DNA of 64,000 bases, from positions 43,707,314 to 43,771,313 of the forward strand of contig JBANSL010000003.1 in NCBI GenBank assembly GCA_037127255.1, read 5' to 3'. The translations under genes were made by a program, and so were the position numbers. Of the stretch, positions 21,241-31,656 are shown in pieces. Under the pieces are notes generated by a model that was not told the origin of the DNA, made no database searches, and saw only the letters and a program-made list of their open reading frames with translations. Within the stretch, counting starts at the first letter, position 1. Each line of letters starts with the position of its first letter. This stretch comes from Persicaria tinctoria. Lineage: Eukaryota; Streptophyta; Magnoliopsida; Caryophyllales; Polygonaceae.

Positions 21241-21715
21241 TTTGGGGCTTTTTGCCAAAAACCAAATTGATTGAAATTGATGATATTGTTGTGTTGTTGG
21301 GTTGATTTTGAGCTAATTTCATGTTCATATCATTGTCAAATTGTTTATAGATCATTAACTAATTGGATTTTAGAATTTTATATTGCGATATGTTTTATAA
21401 TTTGGGGCTTTTTGCCAAAAGCCAAATTGATTGAAATTGATGATATGGGTGTGTTGTTGGGTTGATTTTGAGCTAATTTCATGTTCATATCATTTTCAAC
21501 TTGTTTATGGATCATGAGCTAATTGAATTTTAGAATTTTATATTGCGATATGTTTTAGAATTTGGGGTTTTTTGCCAAAAGCAAAATTGACTGAAATTGA
21601 TGATATGGTTGTGTTGTTGGGTTGATTTGGAGCTAATTTCATCTTCATAGCATTGTCAAATTGTTTATGGATCATGATCTAATTGGATTTTAGAATTTTA
21701 TTGCGATATGCTTTA
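21241..21715. repeat. 160-bp tandem repeat, about three copies
   Basis: Units start at 21241, 21401 and 21561 with TTTGGGGCTTTTTGCCAAAA. Spacing is exactly 160 bp and copies differ at a few positions. The last copy decays at about 21715, just before the tRNA-like unit. Confidence 0.85.
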
Positions 21716-21757
21716 GGTCGATTAGATTCTTCTATTTTAGCATGAAAATCATAATTT

Positions 21758-21828
21758 AGCCTATTAGCTCAATTGGTAGAGCAATGTGCGTTTGCACAAA
21801 GATGTGGGTTCAAATCTCACATAGGTTA
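21758..21828 (+). other. tRNA-like sequence (left terminus)
   Basis: The acceptor strand AGCCTAT pairs with ATAGGTT near the 3' end (one mismatch). The D arm GCTC/GAGC is complete, with the A box TAGCTCAATTGGTAGAGC. The T arm GTGGGTTCAAATCTCAC includes a B box. The anticodon arm is abnormal: TGTGC-GTTT-GCACA leaves a 4-base loop instead of seven, so no usable anticodon. Confidence 0.6.
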
Positions 21829-21942
21829 CATAATAGACAAGAGCGCAAAAATCGCAAATTGTTAATCATGCACATTATAGTCTTAGTTATGCACAATTGT
21901 ATACTACTTTTGCACAATCCTATCTTACTTTTGCACAATTGT

Positions 21943-22310
21943 ATTATTAGATATGCACAACATAATGTTACATTTGCACAACATAATATTATATTTGCAC
22001 AACTTAAAGTTATCTTTGCACAATATAATGTTATATTCGCACAACATGATATTATATGTGCACAACGTAAAATTATATTATTAGATATGCACAACATAAT
22101 GTTACATTTGCAAAACATAGTGTTATAATTGCACAACTTAAAGTTATCTTTGCACAATATAATGTTATATTCGCACAATATAATATTATATGTGCACAAC
22201 GTAACATTATATTATTAGATATGAACAATATAATGTTACATTTGCAAAACATAGTGTTATATTTGCACAACTTAAAGTTATATTTGCACAATATAATGTT
22301 ATATATGCAT
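21943..22310. repeat. 134-bp higher-order repeat of GCACAA units
   Basis: ATTATTAGATATG recurs at 21943, 22077 and 22211, giving a 134-bp period. Each period holds six roughly 21-bp subunits such as TTTGCACAACATAATGTTAT. Most subunits contain an imperfect inverted half (ACATAATGTTAT), so both strands give spurious long ORFs rich in LHN and CAN. Confidence 0.85.
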
Positions 22311-22399
22311 TATATCATCTTATTTGTGCACATTATCATTTTATTATTGCACTTTATAATCTTATTCATGAACGGGAACACAAAAAAAGCAACCATAAA

Positions 22400-22474
22400 T
22401 AGCTTATGCGGGATTTTGAACTCGAATCTTCGTGCATGGGCACATCACTATACCATTTTTTGAGCTAATAGGCT
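22400..22474 (-). other. tRNA-like sequence (right terminus, inverted)
   Basis: On the minus strand: AGCCTATTAGCTCAAAAAAT..., TGTGC-CCAT-GCACG hairpin, TTCAAAATCCC T-arm, ATAAGCT end. It is more diverged than the left unit but has the same order. Confidence 0.55.
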
Positions 22475-22995
22475 TTTAATGGCACATGTTGCATTAAAGT
22501 ACAAAATTGTCATAAAATAGCGGCCCATAAAGAAAAATTTTGGTATGACACATTATGAAAATGCACATTTATTAATAATAACATTTATTGTATTATTTGT
22601 TCACTTTATATTTTGTAATCTCATCTTTTTCCATTTTTAAAATAAAGACAAAAACTGTAATGTAACATTCTTGTTGTATTTTTTTAATATTATAGTTGCA
22701 CATAACAAGATTATTTCAAATAAAAATTATGGGCTAAAATCTGTAATTTTCATAATTGAAATAAGGGCAATATTCGTATGAATGGAAAGTTTAGGGTGCG
22801 TGTGAAATTTACCATATAATTAGGGTCATTTAACCATTTTCCCATTAACTCATAAAATTAGGCCCATTTACACCAAAATTAGGCTCATTTATTCATTACT
22901 CATTTAATTAGGCCCATTTACCTTTAAATTAGGCCCATTTACATCGAAATTAAACTATTTTCACTTTAAGAAAGATTTTCATTTGAACCTTTACC
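22475..22995. other. AT-rich non-coding stretch
   Basis: No gene. At 22845-22960 the phrase TTAGGCCCATTTAC is repeated four or five times with variations, a degraded short tandem repeat. Confidence 0.5.
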
Positions 22996-23224
22996 TATAT
23001 ATATATATATAGAGGATAGATCATATGAGAACAACTCTTATTGTGTATAATGAGAACAAATATCATCCATTGATTTAGGAAAATTGGATGGATGAGATTA
23101 ATCAATAATTTTAATTAATTTAAAAAGAAAAAAAAACAAAACACAAAAACATCCCTATATAGGCGCGTTACCCACACATTCCCAACCCTACCACACAATC
23201 GCAAGTTTCAACCGTAGAAGAAAG

Positions 23225-23725
23225 AGAGAGCGCAGGCGGGCGATTAGGCGAGAGCGAAAACCACCGAAACTAGGTCTTGGTGTTTTGACGAATTCCGACG
23301 GCGATGGCGTTGTCGGAGTATCGAGAAGTCCGACGGCGATGGCGGGTGAAGAAGGCGACGACTCCGGCGATGGCGAAGGTGGCGGTGGCGACGGCTATGG
23401 CGGTTGCAGAGGCGGTCGAGGCTACAACACCCATCGGACTCCAGATCCGGCCTTCCGCAGTCCTCGCTCTCCTTCCTCGCTCCCTGTCGCGCCTCTCCAG
23501 TCAAAGATCCGGCCTTCCTCCGGCAACCACAAGCCCAGATCCGGCCACCCTTAGCCCAGATCCGAGCCCCACCACACCCAGCCGCCACCAACAGACCCAA
23601 ATCCGACCACACTGGCCACCACTAGCCCAGATCCGGCCGCGTGGAACTCCCCCGAGCAGGTTCGTCTTCCACTTCTTGAGCGACGGCGATTTGAGTATCC
23701 TCTCCCGGCGGCGATTCTCGTAAGG
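23225..23725 (+). other. GC-rich exon-like tract inside the inverted-repeat element
   Basis: Open frames on both strands are low-complexity (Ala/Pro/Arg) and I recognise no family. The strand and reading frame cannot be decided. It may be a captured gene fragment, as in Pack-type elements. Confidence 0.3.
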
Positions 23726-24057
23726 CTGAAGAACAAGGTATACAGACTTCGATTTGGGGTACTGTTGTTGTAGACATTTTTGATTTTTTTTGTAATTATT
23801 GACTGCAATTCAAGAGATCTAGGAATCATGCAATTAGTGACTGGAATTGCATTGCTGCTACTGTAATTGCATTTAGGCTTTACACGACTTTGTAATTGCA
23901 ATTGCAATTGCAATTGAAAGATTAGGCAGGACTTTGTTAATTTTTTACAATTGTAATGGAATGGTAATTTTGCAATTTAGTCTTTGTGTTTGTAGCAAAA
24001 ACTCGCACAGGTTTTGTTTTTTGTAGGCAACGAGCCCGAACAAACGAGCTCGGGTAA

Positions 24058-24500
24058 TCGAATAATCGAGCGATACCATTGAATAATCAAACGATACCAT
24101 TGAATAATTTTTGTAATTTAGGTTTATTCGTTTGTATGTATAACTTTATTCATATGTATATAGGATAATTTGGTGGGATTTGTTTATGGGTGAATTTAAA
24201 GTTGTCAATGATCAAGTAATACTATCGAATAATAAAGCGATATCATCGAATAATCCATCGATACCATCAAATAATCGACTGATATTATCGAATAATCAAG
24301 TAATAATCACTCATATACGGGTGAATAATCATCTATATATCACCGAATAATCATTCATAAACGATCGAATAATCAACCATTTAGAAAGATTAACAAAAAA
24401 AAAATCATATACCATCGCATAATCTGTCGATACCATTGCATAATCAGACGATACGATTGAATAATCTAGATATACTGTCGAATAATTTGAAGAGAGTGCA
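24058..24500. repeat. Minisatellite-like CGATACCAT-CGAATAATC repeats
   Basis: Words of the form CGATACCAT[TC]GAATAATC recur about fifteen times with degeneration. Scattered copies continue to about 24840. Confidence 0.7.
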
Positions 24501-25239
24501 CCCCACACGCCCTCATTCAGCAAGTGGGCAAAAAAACGACGTGGGTCCCACTGTTTTTTAATTTAAAAAAAGCCAAAATTGCCTATTAATCTCAGCCTTC
24601 CATTTCATTCAATCAACGTTCCAGATGTGTTCTCATTTTACACAATAAGGGCTGTTCACCCAACCCTTAACGTGTATCATGTACTCAGAAATTATTCATC
24701 TATTTGTTCATGATTATGCATCTGTTTTCACGTAATTATTCATCTGTAAAAAATGTAAATTTTATTCTACTGAATAATTGCCCAATACCACTGCATAATT
24801 TCATTCTACCGAATAATCTCTCAATACCATCGAATAATGGTCCAGATCTTCTTAATTCAATGGTCCAATACCACTGCATACTTTTAATCTCATCCGTTGA
24901 TCTTCTTAATTCAATGGTCCAGATTTGTGTACATGATACACGTTAAGAGATGAGTACATATGATCCATACTCTATATATATATAACATTGAATTGAATCT
25001 ATAGCTAGATCGATCTACATATTATAGTATATATTGATCGATATATCGATGAATTTGAGTGCGTGAAAGAAAATGATATCTCATAAACATACGTACCTTA
25101 TTAATTTTCTTTTCCACACTTTAATTCGATCAATTCGATCGATCGATCGAGAGCTGCGCGGGGGTAAGATATACGTGGCCTGGGATTTTTTATCGAATTG
25201 GGGCTCCTCCGGTATGAGATTTGGGGGAAAATGAAGAGG

Positions 25240-25811
25240 AAGACAAGTACAGTCCACCTATATCTCGTCCATAAAGGTGTAAAACTTCAATTCGGTCATT
25301 AATGACCCAACTGTTTTAGCCACGACCTTTGCAACGGACAAGTACGTGGCTATGCGTATACTCCCTTTTCGGCAGGCAACGAAGACCTTTGTCGTCGCTA
25401 AAATTGTATCTATTAGCTACGGATAGACCATCGAATAATTGTTGAGGCGCCCATACTTCGATGGTAGCCACAACCACTATGTTTGTCGCTTATATTGGCC
25501 ATGGAATAATGATTCTTGGCTAGCTTCGTCGACAAATATCCGCACGTAGAGGGCACGTGCTCCAAGTCGTTGCTAAATAGCCACGATTCCAGCGACATTA
25601 ATATAATTCATCGCTATTAGCAACGAACTCAGTCACGAATTCATGCCATTGGAAAATGGCCACGACCCCAGCCACGAACGCCATTCTTCGATGCATGTTT
25701 AGCTTCGACTCCATATTTTCGTCGCTATTGTCGTGGCTACTAGCTACAACTTTGGCAACAATAAATTTTGGTTGCTAAAATCCGTTGCTATTTGACAGTT
25801 TTTTAGTAGTG
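25240..25811 (-). mobile_element. CACTA transposon end (family 2)
   Basis: On the minus strand the terminus is CACTACTAAAAAACTGTCAA (25811 inward). It is followed by many TAGC-ACGA type words (AGCAACGA, AGCCACGA) in both orientations over more than 500 bp, as in CACTA subterminal regions. The other end and transposase are not seen. It directly abuts LTR D with TAA between. Confidence 0.65.
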
Positions 25812-25814
25812 TAA

Positions 25815-27604
25815 TGTTGATAGGAGGAAATTGAGAATTGCAATAAAATATAAATAAAGTACAGCAAACCAGATTTCGTCCCTTGTAAATAATTACAAGA
25901 CTCCCTCCCGATGCAGTAGTGGGAAGTCAAGATCGATCCACGAGGAAGCGTGTCTGCGGATCCTAGGCAGCGGTGGAATCTCACGAACAGAAGTCGACTA
26001 CAGATGCTCGACCTCGAGTAAAGTTACTCGACAGAAGATCGGGCAAGTCGAACAAAGCAGCAGCAACTCTCGGTGGTTACTCGATATCGAGTAAATCTCC
26101 TCGATATCAAGGAAGGCTCTTGTCGATCTCGGGTACCTACACAGGAGAAGCTACGACGATCTTCGTCGATCGAATATCAGTACTCGATATCGACCAGATT
26201 TTGTCGATATCGAAGAAACAAAAACTTAAAAACGCAATAAAGAAAGAACACAACTTGTGGGATTCTCGAAATAAACTTTACGAAAGGAAACTTCAGGATC
26301 GGGGTTTGCAACAACAATAACCAAGCATGCATAAGGCAAGAATAAAACAAATAATCATGTAAATTGCATCGAAGGACCAAACTTTCGCCTTTTCCAACAA
26401 TTAGATAACTCTTTCAAGAAACCCTAATTGTATCTACTGATTTTATGTTTACAATCCAAGTTGTTAGCATGGACATCCATTAGATGGGTAATAAACGTAT
26501 AACAAGTAGTAGATGCTCAAAACATGATAAAAGTCGGATCTTTACCTCAAACATGCAGGGCTATCGTTGGGCTCACCCCAACCCTAGAAGTAGGTGGACT
26601 ACTCGCGCCTCATTGCAATCGCAGACATTGATTGAAAAGAAATAACTTGCATTAAACCAAAATGAAGAAAGTACAAACCGAACAAAGCCAGATCACTTTC
26701 GCTCCTTTGCTCCACTCGGCCTCTCTTTCTCTCTCTACTACTACTTCTCCTACTGAAATTGAATTGTCTAGAAATCAGCCCCTAAGGCCTTATTTATAGG
26801 CTTCTAATCCTTGCTAATCAATGATAGAAATCTCTATCTATATCTAAAGATAAAACATTAATAAAGGGAATATTTATCATAAAAGGGAAATATATCTAAA
26901 AGACTAAAATATCTTCATGTGGATAAATCTTCTTCTCCATGGATGGATCTTGATAGAACTTGGATAGAATCGGACTCCCTTTGGCTCCAAGCAATCTAAA
27001 ACCGCGTCGGACAGCTCACCGCGTAACGCGGTCCACGATAGCGCTCCTCAATATCGAGTAAACTACTTGATATCGAGTAACTGTGTCGTCGACTTGGCTG
27101 GCTAGGCATCTCGAGTAGCTGGTTCTTGATCTGGCTCGGAGATGCTCTTCTGGTCTTGGCGATATCGAGTAACCTACTCGATATCGAGGAAGTGGTGCTC
27201 GACATGTCTTCATCTTCGGCTTCTCGACTAGGTGTGGCTTCCTCGACTTCGGGCATTGGCTTCAGGGTGTTTGTCGATATCAAGTAAACTACTTGATATC
27301 GAGTAGAGCTCCAGATTCGGGTTGCTTTGTCTTCAGCTCCTCGATCAGCTTGTCCTCGACCAGTCCTCTGCTTCAACATTCTTGTCGATATCGAGTAGCT
27401 TTTAGCTTCCGTTTTTACTTCTTGGTTTTGTCCCGGAATGGCTCCATATTCTGTAATATTAAACCAAAACTTACGTAGATCTCCATTTCTTGCAAATAAG
27501 CGTATACTACATAAATTCAACATATTCTCACCCCGACATATGCAAAGTGTATAGAATACGGAGCTAAAATGTGCATTTCAACATGGCTATTTTAGTGGAC
27601 ATCA
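25815..27604 (-). mobile_element. Element D: solo Athila-like LTR
   Basis: On the minus strand it runs from TGATGTCCACTAAAATAGCC (27604) to CCTCCTATCAACA (25815), 1790 bp, aligning along its length with the LTRs of A and C. No internal region lies on either side, so it is a solo LTR. The 5-bp flanks differ (TGTAA left, ATTGA right), so no target duplication survives. Its TCGA-NN-TCGA motifs nearly all have TA centres, unlike A, B and C. Confidence 0.8.
26791..26798 (-). promoter_or_regulatory. LTR TATA box (solo LTR D)
   Basis: TATAAATA on the minus strand in the conserved AGCCTATAAATAAGGCC context. Confidence 0.6.
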
Positions 27605-28759
27605 ATTGACCACTCCTTGATGGTTATTGTCTCAGATTCAACTACAAAATCAAGAAAAGAAACTTGATTAGTGCACAATTCAGATTTCATATTAACGTCA
27701 TGATGTTCTAACTTAATGAGCACTGTATCTTGGTTATTAATCCCTAAGTTTCCATCCAATGCTAGCAAATTTTCATCCCTTTTCAAGGCTGGATTTTCAA
27801 TTAATTCAAGGCTAGTAATAGGAGAAGAATTTTCACCATCAATGATCAAATTAGAAACTTTGCCTTTTGCTAAGCACAAATCTTCTCTTTGATTATCCTC
27901 ACAAGGACTAGGTTGAACACTTAAAACTTTACTATCAATCAAAGAGTCATCATGCTCATATTCAATGCAATCATCTTGAGAGGCAAGTAAACTAAGATCT
28001 TGATCATTATTAACATGCTCGTCATTTTCACCACTAGAATTTTCAGATTCATTATCGCATATGTGATTAATCATGAGAGTTTTCTTATTTGGGCAATCCT
28101 TCATAACATGTCCTCTACCTTGGCATATAAAGCAAGGAATGTACATAAGTTTAAGAGTAGAAGAGTTAGGATTACTCCTTTTATGGCCAGTAGATGCCCC
28201 AGACGAATCACGTCTGTTCCAAGGCGCTTTGCCTTTGTCGATGGGCTCTTGAGGCATTCGGCCTTCACTCCTCCCTTGGGGTTGGCTTGCTCTCTCCTTT
28301 GAGCCGCCATCAAACCTCCTTTGGGGCTGCTGCACATGGCCTTGGTGCCACCTTTGGGGTTGCCCACTCGACATTCTACCACCTTGACTTCTGTATCTAA
28401 CATTCCTTTCCACTTTCATAGCTAAATGTAAAAGTTCAGTAGGCGTAGAATAATGAAAGTAATCAATTTCACGAGCTAAGGCGGGGTGCAATATTCTAAG
28501 AAACCTAGCATTTGTATCTTTATCATGTTCAACTACATTAGCTCTAGCCATGATTTCTTGCATTGCATTAAAGGTTTCCTCAACAGTTTTGCTACCTTGC
28601 TTAAGATTTTCTAATCATTGTGTAAGCTCTCTAGCATAGTGTTGGGGAACAAACATACTTCTCATAAGTGCTTTTAGTTGGGTCCAAGAAGCGATAGGCG
28701 CATCAAGGGCTCTTCTTCTTTCTTTATTCAGACTATCCCACCAAATTAAAGCGAACCCT
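27605..28759 (-). pseudogene. gag: Chromovirus-like Ty3 gag pseudogene
   Basis: The minus frame reads IWWDSLNKERR..., then WTQLKALMRSMFVPQHYAREL, a TGA stop near 28614, then LENLKQGSKTVEETFNAMQE and MKVERNVRYRSQGGR. A CFICQGRGHVMKDC zinc knuckle follows (CX2CX4HX4C, about 28092-28133). This is the gag of chromovirus-type Ty3 elements, a lineage unlike the Athila-like LTR beside it. After an acidic spacer the last residues (VSFLDFVVESETITIKEW) resemble an RT/RNase H segment, so an internal deletion may join gag to pol. It is cut on the left by solo LTR D and on the right by a CACTA end. Confidence 0.75.
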
Positions 28760-28931
28760 CAATACTAGAATTATGTTATTTAACATCGGTTCATTAACAT
28801 CGGTGAAAAAAACCTGCCATGTTAAACAATTTTTTAACATCGCTTTCTTTTATAAAAAATATTTGTTAAATATTTTAGACCGATGTTAAATATTTGTTTT
28901 GAATTTTTTTTATAAAAAACGCGGTATCAAA
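28760..28931 (+). mobile_element. CACTA end fragment (family 1)
   Basis: CAATACTAGAATTATGTTAT differs from the family-1 terminus CACTACTAGAATTTTGTTCA at a few positions. It is followed by AACATCGGTT words typical of that family, and only the end is present. It interrupts the gag pseudogene. Confidence 0.55.
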
Positions 28932-28933
28932 TA

Positions 28934-29166
28934 CTCCCTCCGTCCAAAAATACATGGACTTTTACTATTAATGCACGCTTTTTTAGGAGTTAAAAACTAT
29001 ATAAAATATTAACTTTTTTATTAATTTTTTTTAATAATTACAAACTTATTATCAATAAGTTTGTAATTATTAAAAAAAAATAAAAAAGTTAATATTTAAA
29101 TAGTTTTTACCGTCTTAAAAAAGCGTGCGTGAATAGTAAAGGCAATGTATTTTTGGACGGAGGTAG
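28934..29166. mobile_element. Stowaway-type MITE
   Basis: Terminal CTCCCTCCGTCCAAAAATAC and its complement GTATTTTTGGACGGAGGTAG, flanked by TA (28932-28933 and 29167-29168). At 233 bp it is almost one long hairpin; the inner half is itself an inverted repeat around TTTGTAATTATT. Confidence 0.9.
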
Positions 29167-29183
29167 TAATGAATTAATTTAAA

Positions 29184-29975
29184 CTAGTAAAGTCCCCGCG
29201 CCATGGCGCGTATTTTTTTTTAAAAAATAAAATAAAATTTGTATGTATAGAAAATTGCTACAATGTCACAAAGTAAGTAAAAATAATAATAATATTTCTG
29301 AAAAATGTGTAAAAATTACATGAGTTTAAGATTTGAGTATAATAGATTAATTGGGTGAAAATCGATCTCAAAATAAAAGTGGTTATAACACCTAATAAAA
29401 AATTCTTATGGTTTTATGTAGTTTATATTAGGTTGGTTGGGTGAAAATCCAAAATTTAAGTTTATTATAAGAACAACAATAGTTTTCATTATATTTAGAT
29501 TGGCTGCTCCAAAAACTCATATATTTGGAACTATATATTATTATTTTTATAAAAAAAAATGCTTTTGAATTCATCCAATTGTTTAAAAAACTAAATAGAA
29601 ATGATATTGTGTGATTAATGTAGAATGAAAATTGTGTATAGTTAATATTATCTTTATTTTTTTTAAAAGTTTTGAATTAATCTCATTGGTTAGATAAAAA
29701 AGAATTGCCTAAAATAGAAAAATCATATATTTGGAACTATAATTTTTTTTATATAAAAAAAAATGCTTTTGAAATCATCATATTGTTTAAAAAATAAACG
29801 GAAATAATAATGTGTAATTAATATGGAATAAAATAATATTGTATAGTTAATATTAACATTATTTTAAAAAAACGTTTTGAGTTAATCTCAATTGCTAAAT
29901 AAAAAGGAATTGCCTTAAATAACTTCGCGCGAGAATGCGACACGTGGCCAAAAGGCTTTGGTTTTAAGTAATATA
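29184..29975 (-). mobile_element. Small non-autonomous Helitron (outer), main part
   Basis: The minus-strand 3' end is a 14-bp palindrome CGCGCCATGGCGCG (29197-29210) followed by GGGACTTTACTAG and a target T, the classic Helitron hairpin plus CTRR. The 5' end reads TCTA (56226-56229) plus TATATTACTTAAAACC (from 29975), because the larger Helitron sits between them. The interior is AT-rich and contains an approximate 205-bp tandem duplication (about 29515-29720 and 29720-29930). It encodes nothing. Confidence 0.7.
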
Positions 29976-30613
29976 CTAGTCATATCCCCGCGCCATGGCG
30001 TGTTTACATTAAAAAATGGGGATACGAAAAGCAAAATAATATATTGGTAGATACATTGTATTATTTTGTGTAGTAGAAGTACATATTATAGTTATAATGA
30101 TATCTACAAATGTACAAATATTATTATAAGAATATAAGAATACTGTAAGAATACAAAGGTGAATAATAATAATAATTAACGAATAGCAATAAAAGAAATT
30201 ATTTATTAAATGTAAATAAATGTTTACATCGGAAATAAATTTGACATGATATCTAGATAAACCAAGAACTAAGAAGCGTTTATTGTGCTAGGAAAGAAGC
30301 ATAAAGTTTCAGATAGACCATTACGACATTCAACGTCCATAGTTCTACTGCCTTCACACATAAAAACATAATAAAAAAAGAAGAAGTTACGATCATTCAA
30401 TAAATGCTACATTCAATTAGTTAAAAATACGAAATTGAAATCAAATTAATGAAAGAAATAGGGAGCTAACTTACATAAAGAATTCAGTAAACACTAACTC
30501 CACCAAGTTACCGACTCTAATAATTGCCTGCATAAGAAAGTAATGAGACCAGGATAAGCACACATTGTATATAAAAAGTTAAATGGAAAACTTCATATAA
30601 GGAGTGTCACCTG
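29976..30613. other. Helitron 3' non-coding region
   Basis: AT-rich. Apart from the hairpin at 29989-30002 I see no feature. Confidence 0.5.
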
Positions 30614-30778
30614 TTATGCCAATGCTTGTAACACTTCCTTGTACACCACATTTGTTGTAGTGTTCAATGGGTGGCCCTCCATATCACAACATAAAATTTT
30701 CAAGTCGGATTTGCTGGTAACCCTTGAAACCGCAACATATAATTGACCATGACTGAATACTGGCCTCTTTAGGAACAA
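30614..30778 (-). pseudogene. Helitron/PIF1-like helicase C-terminal fragment
   Basis: The minus frame reads LFLKRPVFSHGQLYVAVSRV, then TSKSDLKILCCDMEG and ends EVLQALA with TAA at 30614-30616. PVFSHGQLYVA-SRV is the last conserved motif (VI) of PIF1-family helicases in the Rep/Hel protein of Helitrons, which unwinds DNA during rolling-circle transposition. All upstream helicase motifs and the Rep nuclease are gone; the frame breaks at about 30778. Confidence 0.7.
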
Positions 30779-31433
30779 CCCTACTTAAAAATAGTTTATG
30801 GGAGATTGAGCTGTTGGAACTGTTATGGCGGTGAGTTGATTCGGGTAGCAGCGTCAGGTGGAAGCCGGTGTGGAGTGAGCGTACTGGCTGTGTATATATA
30901 GATATAAGCCCGGGTAGATATGGACTGAGAAACTGAGCACCTGATTTTACTGGATTGAGCACAGGAGAACCCGATTTATCTCTGATCGAGAAACTACCGC
31001 AGTGCTCATCAAAAGTAGAGATAAATTATAAAATAATCTAAAAACATATATAATCAGAGTAATATGGTTGGAAAAAATCAGTTATGCAAATCTAACTTAG
31101 ATGGATACTCAGCCCTCTCTGGCTATTCTGTGATACGACTCTTGGTATATGCAGAGCATCAGCTTGCCTGTCCATGTAGCAGTTGTGCTCATCAAAGAGT
31201 TCACTTAAGCAACGTCCCTGTTGTTGTCTTTTCACTTATTACACTCTCAGGAGCCAAGAATTGATCTTCATCAAAGCATATAGCAGTTGTGCTAGAACCG
31301 ACACTGTTGCTCAAGAGGTGATCGAGACCCAGGTGAGAATTGATCTTCATCAAAGCATATAGCAGCTATGCTAAAATTTTATTTTACTAACTTTTGTGAT
31401 CTTCATCGAATCGCTTTGATTTGACCATTGCAG
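30779..31433. other. Helitron interior, non-coding
   Basis: No gene recognised. A 31-bp phrase TTGATCTTCATCAAAGCATA(TAGCAG..) occurs twice (about 31261 and 31338), next to the P-protein exon. Confidence 0.4.
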
Positions 31434-31656
31434 GTGATTGTTGGCGGTGCTGCTGTTGCTGCATACAACGGTGGTGGAGCTCCTGTAGCTGCTGCTCCCA
31501 GCGAAGGTGCTGCTGCCGAAGCCCGTTGGTGCGGCTGTTGCTGCATACAGCGGTGGTGGAGCTCCTGCAGCTGCTGCTCCTAGCGGAGTTGCTGATGCCG
31601 AAGGCCGTAAGGAGGAAAGTGAAGACGACGACATGGGTTTCTCACTCTTTGATTAG
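31434..31656 (+). pseudogene. Acidic ribosomal P-protein C-terminal exon (captured)
   Basis: After a TTGCAG acceptor the frame reads VIVGGAAVAAYNGGGAPVAA, and the end reads KEESEDDDMGFSLFD followed by TAG. This is the Ala/Gly hinge and invariant acidic tail of 60S stalk P proteins (P2/P3 type), which recruit elongation factors. A unit coding AAVAAY-GGGAP-AAAP is repeated, and the second copy is in another frame, so the exon is broken. The retained splice acceptor indicates capture from genomic DNA. It runs opposite to the Helitron. Confidence 0.7.

Larger units (their letters stand above)
21758..22474. mobile_element. Element with inverted tRNA-like termini around a GCACAA array
   Basis: A tRNA-like unit at 21758-21828 (plus) is matched by an inverted one at 22400-22474 (minus). 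Both begin AGCCTATTAGCTCAA and end with a B-box-like TTCAAA and the matching acceptor strand. Between them, about 500 bp is built from units of the type TTTGCACAACATAATGTTAT. The arrangement resembles a foldback or MITE-like element whose inverted repeats are tRNA-like. No target duplication is obvious. It matches no class I know. Confidence 0.6.
22996..24984. mobile_element. Large inverted-repeat element with GC-rich core (MULE-like?)
   Basis: The left end ATATAGAGGATAGATCATAT is mirrored at the right end (ATATGATCCATACTCTATAT, 24959-24978). Just inside, AACTCTTATTGTGTATAATG with about 90 further bp is mirrored at 24560-24655, and CTTAACGTGTATCATGTAC (24666) is mirrored at 24929-24947. So there are nested inverted repeats, perhaps two related elements. 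The core has a GC-rich exon-like tract (23225-23725). No transposase motif is seen. Confidence 0.5.

Noticed and set aside
21758..21828. Functional tRNA gene
   Set aside because: The anticodon arm closes to a 4-base loop, so no normal anticodon can be assigned. The sequence is repeated in inverted form.
21943..22310. CRISPR-like array
   Set aside because: There are no unique spacers; units are contiguous and degenerate, and the context is a plant nuclear genome.
21784..22463. ORFs of 80-129 codons in the GCACAA array
   Set aside because: They follow the repeat period on both strands, so they are a by-product of a stop-free tandem repeat.
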